Shown: piece by piece, positions 11,393-20,548 of the stretch
Position numbering within the stretch: the first letter of the stretch is position 1
Layout: each line of letters begins with the position of its first letter
Made by a program: the position numbers and the translations under genes
NCBI GenBank assembly: GCA_963920705.1
Contig: OY987227.1
Coordinates: 20,547,434-20,611,433 of the forward strand
Direction: 5' to 3'
Length of the DNA: 64,000 nucleotides
Source of the DNA: Odiellus spinosus
Taxonomy: Eukaryota; Arthropoda; Arachnida; Opiliones; Phalangiidae
Notes under the pieces: generated by a model
What the model saw: the letters and a program-made list of their open reading frames with translations, nothing else
Database searches by the model: none
What the model was told of the DNA's origin: nothing

Positions 11393-12395
11393 TAGTATGA
11401 ATTGTAACTATGAACTGGTTCACACAGCGTGACTTTGCGCATTTGTCGCTTCGCTCTCAATTACGATTAAGCCATTCTCTTCACTAACTATATCATACTT
11501 TGCACCAAAAAATAACGTGAATTTGTTTGAATTAATCAATAATCAAATATTAATTACCCAGGTTTCCAAAATTTCAATAGCTAACTATACCAAACACATC
11601 CAGTGCCTATTACTTTTTTTCTGAAGATCCTCTGATCTTAATTAGCCCAGAACTATTGTTATTTGATGGGGGGGGGGGGGGGGTTTGGTAAACGGAATTC
11701 TCTGCTGCGAGGCAAACCGAGTTCTTTTTTTTTACTAAACAATAAATAACTAACCTATAATATTAAAATTGTTAACCATAGTGAAATAGAAATTTAAATA
11801 ACTTATTTACTATACTGATCCCTAATGAAGTTTTTAAGATTTTTAACCATGAAGTATTTGTCTCGTAAATAAAAGTAATTTAAAAATAAATAAAATTGTT
11901 ATATAAGAATTTTTTGTGATATCTTTCTTTGGCCGCGTTTTTTTCCGGTTTTTTTTAAAGCAAATGAAAGGGAACTTCAAGCCAGTCCAAGAGGCCTTGT
12001 AATATTATATTTCTTAGCATCTCGCGATTTTTTAAATGTAGGTGGGCTACACGTACATACATTTTCTTTCATGTGACGCCGGTATTTCTAAAATTTGCTT
12101 TAAATAACGATTTCTTTTAGTTTATTGCACCTCAAATTGTCCTCACGCACGGAACTATTACCTCAGGCTACCTTTATTTTTCAATTTAACCAGCTCGCAA
12201 AAAAATACGAACAACCCAAATTCCGATGAAAACGGTTAATTAAAAAAAACTTAGATTTAATTTTAAAGATAAAAAAACATACCGAATATATCTGAAGTGG
12301 TGATCAACCTTTCATTGAGGTAAAATATAACAGGAAATGCAGTATTCAGTTCCATTATCCGCCCACTATAATCTCAATATGGTAACTTCAATCCT
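11393..12395 (-). pseudogene. SLC18B1 relic, 5' end and upstream DNA
   Basis: In the orientation of the live copies this keeps intron 1 (shared GTGACTTTGCGCATT), a decayed exon 1 beginning at 11558, and about 700 bp of upstream sequence also found before copies 1 and 2. No start codon equivalent is recognisable. No exon 4-13 equivalents are seen. A run of 16 G sits at 11668-11683. With the inverted piece it forms a truncated third member of the array. Confidence 0.78.
11905..12360 (-). repeat. Shared upstream block, relic copy
   Basis: This block aligns by eye with 17165-17585 plus 18447-18540 (upstream of copy 1) and with 24300-24660 (upstream of copy 2). Shared phrases include TTATTTTTCAAT-like text, GGCCTTGTAATATTATATTT and GTGGTGATCAACC. 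It marks the 5' limit of the duplicated unit and probably includes the ancestral promoter region. Confidence 0.7.
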
Positions 12396-12713
12396 TAAAA
12401 GAGATGACTTACATCCTTTGTTCAATCTATGCCTTTGACTGTCTATCATGGAGAAAAATTAGAAAATAAATACGCGTTCACAAGAATGTGATAGAAAATT
12501 ACACAAATTTTCCATCATATTCTTGTATCCATAAATAAGGATGCCTACCGCTTTTACTTCACTGTTTAAATGGATTTGGCGCAAGGAAACAGTGAAACAC
12601 GAGACTGATGAGATGTTCAATGCTATGCCGCCTCGGTACTCTAAAATAACTCGTATACTAATCATAAATGTAGGGTCCTTTCCACAGATAAAAACAACGC
12701 GTTTTGTAATAGA

Positions 12714-12719
12714 TTTATT
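12714..12719 (-). promoter_or_regulatory. Poly(A) signal of SLC18B1 copy 1
   Basis: AATAAA on the minus strand in a block matching the 3' flank of copy 2 (AACGCGTTTT, TAATAGATT). It lies about 350 bp beyond the stop because a MITE sits between them. Confidence 0.5.
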
Positions 12720-12748
12720 TAGACATCAAATGAAAACATACAATGGAG

Positions 12749-13043
12749 CAGTGGCGTAGGAACGGGGGGTACAGGGGTACAATGTACCCCCCTGAAATCT
12801 TTTTGGGGTGCCAAATCGGTTCGAAAGGCGCGCTAAGAGCCCTTCAATACCATGGGGCGCCAAAATTAAGTTAATACTGTATCCTCCCAAAACGAAAATG
12901 TTCCTACGCGCCTGCAGTGAAGTAGCGACGGAGGAGCAAAGCCCCTACCGCGGAACCCAGACTTATTGCGTGGCTTCCTTGTTTGCTCAACCTTCAAGCG
13001 TCCAATGAACGCTTGAATGGTAGATTTCGTCGCTACGCCACTG
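12749..13043. mobile_element. MITE in the copy-1 3' UTR
   Basis: The ends are CAGTGGCGTAG and CTACGCCACTG, an 11-bp perfect inverted repeat enclosing 295 bp that is GC-richer than its surroundings. CAGTGGCGTAG-type ends resemble hAT-derived MITEs, but no 8-bp duplication is visible, so the class is uncertain. Copy 2 lacks it. Confidence 0.65.
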
Positions 13044-13068
13044 ATGAATGAAAACAATCTTGAAACAT

Positions 13069-16000
13069 TCAATAAACCCCGTAAGACTCTAAACTAGACT
13101 CACTACTAAGTAAGAGACTATCTTCCAGAAGAGGCGAATACTCAATCCTTAAATTATCTATTTTATTAACAGTTCTGGGCCTTTTGCATTTCATAACTAG
13201 TATATAAACCAGAAACGCGACAGCTTGGCAGTACATTATGATCGCTAAGACAGCCGATCCAAATTCGTAACCAGTGGTTTGCAAAAATATTCCACCAATC
13301 GTCGGGCCAACAAATAACCTTAATAAAAAAAACTTAATTATATTTACGGGATTGTAACTGAATTTTACAGTTTCTCCGCGTTGCATTGTCATTTTTAAAG
13401 CTAAACCTCATTAATTACTTGGATTGGTCACTCAAGGAGTTTCTCTATTCTCACTGGGGGAAAACTGAATTCACAGAGCAATAAGACTTAAGTCTAAGGT
13501 TACTGTGCAACTGTTCACAAGAAGTATGAGGCCGAATTAAGGGGTGGAGGCAACGAAGTTATTAAAAATCAGGCCCATTTCACTGCACTTTGCATCTCAA
13601 TTACTATCAGATTACATTGCCAAGTGCTGGGAAGAAAGGCCCTGATTCTTTAGCAACAAAAGTTAAATAAAAGGCAAGATCAAAAATAAATGATGCATGT
13701 TGATCTGCAAACGTTCACATAAAGACGTAAATAGATTACCCAAAAGCAAGTGCGGATTGAAACGTTCCACTTATAACTCCACTAGTTGATAAGTCATTAG
13801 GTAGACCTGATGCTCTGTATTGTTTTATGTATGATTAAACCTTGGTCTAAGAAAAATCAATGGCATAAATAAATCTCCAACTTACATGGCATCGTTTAAA
13901 CAATCAACGTAAGCGATGACTCGTGTACCTCCAAATCCAGTTCCAAATAAAACTAAGCATACCATGACTATCCACAACTTACTAAGTGAGAAAATATACC
14001 CTTTAGTTTTGAGTTATTAGACTTTACCAAAAACAAAGCTGGTATAGACCGAATTGGGAAAAATAACTATCACATGATCACTTCGTTGCCACTGTTTCGA
14101 CCGGGTAGATTTAACGCTTATATATACCCAAATTTAGAGAATTTTGATGGTCCAACCGTATTTGATAAAGATAAACACATTGGATAGTGACTCATCATAA
14201 AGTGTCTCTTCGCCACTCGGTCTTTAACGGCTCTCATAAACTAATAAAGGTTTAAAGGCTCTAAACGTACTGTTCAAATGTAAATATCGGTGCTGGACCT
14301 ATAAACGTGTAACATACACCCAAACATATGCACGACACAAACGCGAGAATCTTCGGGTTTATCTATACAGGGCAAATTAAGTAAATTTTATAATCCATCC
14401 TACACACTCGCCGTTACGTCACTTAACACAGCTAACAAAAAGCCATCCGCAGAGGCTTTTAAGGTATTTTCTTAATCTTACCCCTCTATCACATAAACAT
14501 CCAAAAATAGATGATGTAAAACCGTATATTCCACTGGATATGACGAACATCATACCGACCCCAATGGGCGATAAATGAAACTGAAAATAGAAAGATTTGA
14601 ACGAAGTTCTCGCCACGTGGATGTGTTGAAGGTTTACTTGTCTTAAATGAGGCTCCAAAGTTGCCAAGTTGAATCCCAAACACATAGGAGATAATGTTAA
14701 CATGAAGGTGTATAGGATAACTAATGGGTTCTTGAGAAATTTCCAAATACCGAGAGGTTTATTTCCATTGGAAGACGGTATGTATTCTGCATGACAACAA
14801 TTTGTATTTAATTGTTAGAGCGTAAGGAAAGGAAGGCTAAACTTGGACATATGAAAAATTTTTTACCTAATCTTGGTAGGAAGAAGAACGAAAAAGCAGT
14901 CACCAAAATTAGAAATATTCCCGCTGAGACGAATGGCATTGTGTAACCTTTCCACTACATTACGCGCGAAAGAATTAATCAAATTGTATTCATGATCCAA
15001 GTTCAGTTTTATCTCAAAATTGTACTTGCTTCATACAAAGCGGAACCAATAGTTGGACCAAGGATTAACCCTAATCCAAACGTAGTTTCCATAACGCCCT
15101 TGAAAATAAATTCCCGATTCGCTATAATTCCTTTAAGAACAAACATTAAAATTAGAAACTAACAATGAACAAGAAATGAACGTCTTTCAGTACAAAGCTC
15201 GCCTGCTGCCCGGGTTTTAACAAATTTTCGTGGATTACAGCCAAGCAAGATTAATAAAAATGACAGGGGAATCTGAGCTGAGGATGATCAGATTATATTC
15301 CGACTAAAGAATTACAGTAGCCATCCCATTGGGTATAAGCCAATTTTTAGAGGATTGGATAGCTGTCTGTCGTCACTCCACTTAAGATTGCTTTCCAACG
15401 CCCCCATTGACTAATTAAACGTTCCCGCCCTTTCTCAGTTCGACAGCCGTTTTACACGAGCAAGGTTTCAGGGTATCTCTTCCGGCGGATTTCTTGTTTA
15501 CTAGTAGTTTCTGTTAAAACTCACCAAAGTAGTTGCCATGTTATCGGGGAAATAGGCAGCCGCCAAAGTGAAATTTGACGTTCTAAACGCGGCGCTACCA
15601 ATACCTTCCATGATGCGAATAAGGTATGCCAAGGTTAAAAACGTTGAACCGGGTGGTGATTCATCCAAATATCTTAATTATAAACCAGAAAAGAAATTAA
15701 CTTATTGACGAAAAACAAATTCTATAATTGTTACTAACCCAAATAAAATGAAGCACACTCCTACCACGAACATACCACTGTCCCTCATGAATTCCGGAGA
15801 TAAAAATTTAAACTGAAACGAAACATCCCGATAAATTCACTTAAGACACGTGTTTAAAAGAAGAAGAAATTCAAAACGGTTTCATCTCAGCCACTCCACA
15901 CACAGTATCTTGAGAACGATGTGTGGGACTCCCAAGGAAAATTCCACTTGCCCTACCTTTCCCTCCAAAAAACGTCTGGTATGTGACATTCTTAAAACTA

Positions 16001-16552
16001 TTTCATACCATCTTTCCAAATATGGGTGAAAACACGAACATCGTCAAATAATACAGGCCAAAGACTAAACCATACTCTGACGGTTTGGCACCCTTCTTTT
16101 CCGCCTAATTTTAACGTGCATGGAGATAGAAAAGATCATTAAAAACATTTGTTAATAATTTAAATATATAAAACTTACTTCGTATGGAAAAAATGGCGCT
16201 TGCAGAGAAGTACAACTAGCGATGCCTGCGAATAAGAAATTTCTCAATGTGATATTACAGAACGGATATTGAAGTGTATTTTGTATAAGTTGGTTCCAAC
16301 AATGTGACTTTGCGCATTGTTTTAATTTCACTAACTATCGCGCCACTCTCCCATCAAAAATTAAAATTGGTTTGAGAGCTTGTTGTTTCACTGTGAAGAA
16401 CAAATTACGCAAACTACACGGCGTGAATTAATCAAAAATCAAATATTACCCATGTTTCCAACAGATAAGCATATCAAACACACCCATTGTCGACTACTGA
16501 GATCCCGCAAACTTTTCTTCTCGCTGGCTTCTACATTCACACTGGCATCCAT
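13069..16552 (-). CDS. SLC18B1-like: SLC18B1-like vesicular polyamine transporter, copy 1
   Basis: Thirteen exons, read downwards: 16450-16552, 16179-16225, 16009-16104, 15739-15812, 15525-15672, 15030-15098, 14867-14954, 14638-14786, 14482-14580, 14271-14362, 13886-13981, 13740-13814 and 13069-13318. They give 461 residues (human SLC18B1 about 456). The signature PFFPYEAEKKGAKPSEYG identifies the family. Hydrophobic segments fit a 12-pass major facilitator, with GLGLILGPTIGSALYE and LFVGPTIGGIFLQTTGY at the expected places. Family members exchange protons for polyamines in secretory-type vesicles. Exon 6 ends at a GC donor (GCAAGTAC), while copy 2 has GT at the same site. The tail carries EYSPLL (438-443), an acidic dileucine-type sorting motif that copy 2 lacks. 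The substrate here is inferred. Confidence 0.9.
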
Positions 16553-17585
16553 TATAATTTGCTGGACAATTATAAACGTGGATTACCAGAATTGTTTGAA
16601 AGTTAGTCCGAAATCGATGATTGCTGGGTCTTTTTCTTTCTATAACGTAGACGTATAACAGTTACACAAAGTACAATTTCACAATTTCATCGATTGTAGT
16701 CGCAGTCTTATAACAACTAAAAGACATTTTTTTCCATTAAACTAAATTTGACACAACATAACGTTATTGACCAGATTTTTATCATGAAAATAACAACCTA
16801 ACGCAACCGCAACTCACAGAGATTGAGTGAATTAAATTGTTACGTTACAACCAGATATCTTACAACTTACCAAATCAAAAATTATTTTTCCAGTACTTCC
16901 TTTACACTCAAAGCTGGCATTTTACTGATTTATTTTTAAGTCAAATTTAAACTAAATTGTTGTTGAGAATTGACTTTAGCGCCAATATCGAAGACAACTT
17001 ATCCTCGTTAGGGTCGAGACTCTTCTACATCTAACATCGCGATCCGCCAAGATTCCAAGGTAAACTAGTTCGGTCGTTTGAAATTATAGCTAACAGAGTC
17101 CATGCGCAAGGTTTCACTGCTTGTCTCCCCTTTTTTTTAATAAAAAATAAACAGTTAAAAAAAAAGTATCCTTCTTGGTGGTATCTTTGGCCCCATTTTT
17201 CCGCTTTTTTAAAGTTAATGAACGTGGAACTTCCTTCCAGTCCAGTTGCCTTGTAAAATTATATTTCTCACCATCTCTATACTTTTTTGATGTGATTAAA
17301 ATACATGTAGATATATTAACGCTAACTTACATTCAAGATTTCCTTTCATTCGCCGCCGGTATTTTTTAAACTGGCTTTTTATAACGTTTAATTTTAGTTT
17401 ATTCCACCTCAAATTGTCTGCACGGGCGAAGCTATAGGTTATACCTTTGGCAACCTTTATCTTTCAATAAAACCAGTTTTAAGTCTTGTACGTGCTCGGA
17501 CAAAAACCGAACACCAAAATTCCAATGGAAACGTTAAATGGAAAAAAAGAATTATCTTCGATAAAATTCTAATGATACAAACAAG
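16553..17585. other. Upstream flank of SLC18B1 copy 1
   Basis: No coding exon is seen. From about 16640 it resembles DNA upstream of copy 2 (for example AACTCACA near 16812 and 24010). From 17165 it is the upstream block shared by all three family members. It probably contains the promoter. Confidence 0.5.
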
Positions 17586-18446
17586 TTGGGAGAGCCATAA
17601 CAATACCTCTCCGAATACCAATTACTACCCCACCTCTCCATAGACGGAAAAGTTGGAAATCAGTCGTAGTTAAGCAGTACGCTCAAAAAATGTTACTGTT
17701 GCTAGTACCTAGCTCGGCCTAAAAAGATGGTCCCTTCCATCATCACCAAAAACAAGTCGTAACAGAATGAGATGGCGAAATTTATTCCATGTTAGATAGA
17801 ATGTATTTAGACGAGATTTCAAATGGCATTTGTACAAACAGACGTGGCAACGCCGCAACGACACACTAACTTACATGATATAGCCAAGCGTCCGCCGTCC
17901 ACTGAGAGTGTTGTTAAAGGACGCCCCACGTAAGCGACGTAAAGAGAGTCGAATTCGTCTTCGATGGATGTCATTCCACTTAAGTATAAAAGCAATGTTC
18001 AGAAACTAGTTGATAAGATATTACCGAGACGATTAAGGTGGTCAGAAAACGGTAAATTAGTTGTAAATAAGATGGATTGGGAATGTGGTGGAAGTTAACT
18101 TGCCATGATTTTATCCAATGGATTCAAAAATATGATCTACCACAAAGACATCCACCGACCACCATCGATTCCTTATAGACCAAGTTAACTAGATGTTTAC
18201 GTGGAAGAAATATGGCGGAAGATAACATTGGCTGGCCAAATTGCTAATGTTTTCTAGACATCTGGTTGCCTTGTAACCTATTTAAATAATTACTCCAACC
18301 CCTGGGTGGAGAGTGAGTAACACTGCGAACGTGGTGAACAGTCAAACAACGCAAATTATGAACTCAGTGAACAGACGTACACCCCCGCAACTAACAGACA
18401 CAGAAACATATTTACGATTACAAACCCTTCCTGTGAAATAAGAGGT
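17586..18446. mobile_element. 861-bp insertion upstream of copy 1, class unknown
   Basis: Alignment by eye with the relic and copy-2 upstream DNA breaks at ACAAG (17581-17585) and resumes at AAAAACACCG (18447). The 861 bp between are absent from both. The insert has a TATAAAAG motif near 17990, but no clear inverted ends, long open frame or target duplication. A solo LTR or other element is possible but unproven. Confidence 0.45.
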
Positions 18447-19194
18447 AAAAACACCGAAAATTAGATATCAGCCTTTCATTGGGGTAAAAAAATATCTGGA
18501 AATATTTGGATATTCAGCTCAATGGGTAATAAGATCGGCTATTTTATATATTTAGCTGAATACTGTAACTTAGCTGATAAAAGGGGTGACTGTAATTTTC
18601 AAACTTGGAGTAAGAATAGTGGATTTTTTTGATACTCCTAGATTTTATCATATAAACACACCCAGAAAATGTTTCACTTGTATCTCTCCCCAAATACAAT
18701 TTTATTTTACCTTTTTTGACGTTGACTGCAAGAGACATTATACTACTAACGGTTACTTCCGATAAAGAACTAAACCAGTTTATTGAATACCGGCCACTTC
18801 AGAATTCATAATTTTTGCTTATCGTGGTTAATCTGGATGGGACTCCAATTACAATTAATAAAAGCATGTGACTGTTTTGAATACAGCCTTGAATTTACAC
18901 AGGCAATCACTTAAAAATGGTTGCAGGAGTATATAAGAAACCTCCTTTTGGGGGAGGGAGTATGAAACTTCTGGAGGGGTGGTCTTCCTATACTTAAGGG
19001 CAGCGTTTCCACTTTGCGGAGAAAAGGTTCGTTTTCGGCGAAATTGACTATGAGCACAAAAAATTATAAAAGCAGGAAATAGCGGGGAAAACTATACCCA
19101 GAAATATATTCCGCTTTCAGCCGCTCCATCGTAATATTACGGGTGAGGCTATGTCATTAATACGACTAAACACACTGATAGAAATAAAATGATC
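18447..19194. other. Intergenic, rest of shared upstream block then unique DNA
   Basis: 18447-18540 continues the shared upstream block (CCTTTCATTGGGGTAAAA). After that I recognise nothing until the poly(A) signal of the next minus-strand gene. Confidence 0.5.
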
Positions 19195-19200
19195 TTTAAT
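19195..19200 (-). promoter_or_regulatory. Variant poly(A) signal
   Basis: ATTAAA on the minus strand, 59 bp beyond the stop of the single-exon membrane-protein gene. Confidence 0.4.
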
Positions 19201-19258
19201 TTAAACTTACAAAACTGGCAGGGAGAAATGGTGCAACGATTGGAAATAACATCAAATT

Positions 19259-19951
19259 TTAGTATCGAAAACTTTTATTCGCTTCTTTGGCTCCTTTGGG
19301 GGTTTTACCTCTTTGTCTTCGAGAGGATTTAGCGGATGATCTCCTGGTTACAAAGTCTTCACCGTCATCCTCAGAGGCGGATTGTAAGACAGAATAGTTC
19401 TTTTTTTTGCGGCGCACATAGGCGTAAACGAAAATACCCACTGCTACGCTAAGTAATACTATGACAAGCGTTACGCCCACAAACAAGTACCAGGCTGTAG
19501 TTCCTTCTTTTTCTTCCCGTTCCGAATCTTCCGAGGTTTCTCCCAACTCGTAGGCCGACGCCTTTTGCTCCTTGACCTTCATATTCCCAAATCGGAAACG
19601 TCTGTGATTGTTTTCCCATATTGGCAAGTACCGTTCCAGCCAGAAATCTTCCGTTTCTTCTATTAAAAGTCGATTAGTTTTCTCGGAGTAGTTATTGTCT
19701 TGTAATTCACGATCGAGAATGTCGAAGTATGCCAAGAGAATCCCTGGTATCCACGGATCATTGGCTTCGTATAGGGCACCGTTGTTTACCAATACTCGTA
19801 AGCCTTGGTCACCATCCTGAAAATTGACTTTTACCGATTCCAATTTAGAAACGAATTTTCGGACGATTTCAGCTTCGTCAAAACGACTGGAAAACGCCAA
19901 TGCAGAAAATGTTGATAAAGTATAGAGAAAGAGCGAAAAAGACACGTCCAT
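19259..19951 (-). CDS. Unrecognised single-exon type I membrane protein
   Basis: One uninterrupted frame of 230 residues from ATG at 19951; the frame upstream of it has only a TTG. This start gives a good signal peptide, MDVSFSLFLYTLSTFSALAF. An acidic, mostly hydrophilic ectodomain of about 130 residues follows, with one N-glycosylation sequon (NYS) and aromatic stretches such as EDFWLERYLPIWENNHRRF. Next come a Glu/Ser-rich stalk and one membrane span, WYLFVGVTLVIVLLSVAVGI. A basic tail rich in Arg, Lys and Ser (VRRKKK, RRSSAKSSRRQRGK) closes the protein. It lies between the two SLC18B1 copies on the same strand and, unlike every neighbour, has no introns. I do not recognise the family and assign no function. 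The layout suggests a cell-surface or vesicle protein. Confidence 0.72.
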   Translation of the reverse strand: MDVSFSLFLYTLSTFSALAFSSRFDEAEIVRKFVSKLESVKVNFQDGDQGLRVLVNNGALYEANDPWIPGILLAYFDILDRELQDNNYSEKTNRLLIEETEDFWLERYLPIWENNHRRFRFGNMKVKEQKASAYELGETSEDSEREEKEGTTAWYLFVGVTLVIVLLSVAVGIFVYAYVRRKKKNYSVLQSASEDDGEDFVTRRSSAKSSRRQRGKTPKGAKEANKSFRY

Positions 19952-20467
19952 TGCTTTGTTTTTCCAGTTTATGTCTTCCAATTTTTAGGCCTAAACGGTC
20001 GCGAAAATTCTCGTGGAGCGAGCAAATTTTAAAAGAACTTTCTGCACGCGGGTGACGTTTAATACTCTGTTTAATATGTGCACTGTCCGTGATTAGAGTA
20101 GGTATAGACCGATTGGCAAAGTAATTCGCCCAATGACGTTGCTGGCCATTAGTGGTGGACTGGTGCCTGGCAGGCAAATCCCGGAAGACGCCCATATATG
20201 CAATGGATTTTGCAACACGTTTTAGTTGGTTTGTGCAAATGAAACACTAGTGATTACGTACCTAGGTTCCTAAAACTATTTGTATTGTAAAGGTTGCTTC
20301 GATCATGGGCATTTCCTTTTTGTTGGTGAAACTTAAGGACTTTCGAGGCGGATAATATCATAAGCCTTTTGTCTAACTAGTCCTAAACTACTGGTCTATT
20401 TAGACGTTACTTCCGCAGAGAATAGCATAACCATGTCAATTTAAATAACGCGTTTTATAATAGATTA
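19952..20467. other. Intergenic region 5' of the single-exon gene
   Basis: No gene is recognised. It should contain the promoter of the single-exon gene. The right end (about 20435-20548) is 3' flank of copy 2 and matches the 3' flank of copy 1 at 12690-12740. Confidence 0.5.
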
Positions 20468-20473
20468 TTTATT
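20468..20473 (-). promoter_or_regulatory. Poly(A) signal of SLC18B1 copy 2
   Basis: AATAAA on the minus strand about 80 bp beyond the stop codon. Confidence 0.55.
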
Positions 20474-20548
20474 TAGGCAACCAATTAAAAAAAAAATGCA
20501 AAAAAATTCAACAGTTAAAATATAAATTATCAGACTTGAAAAGATATT

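Noticed and set aside
14489-14746. Alternative frame across SLC18B1 copy 1 exons 8 and 9
   Set aside because: Shadow frame; the exon phases and family similarity fix the other frame.
17586-18446. Calling the copy-1 upstream insertion a solo LTR
   Set aside because: No TG...CA ends or target duplication could be shown, so it is left unclassified.
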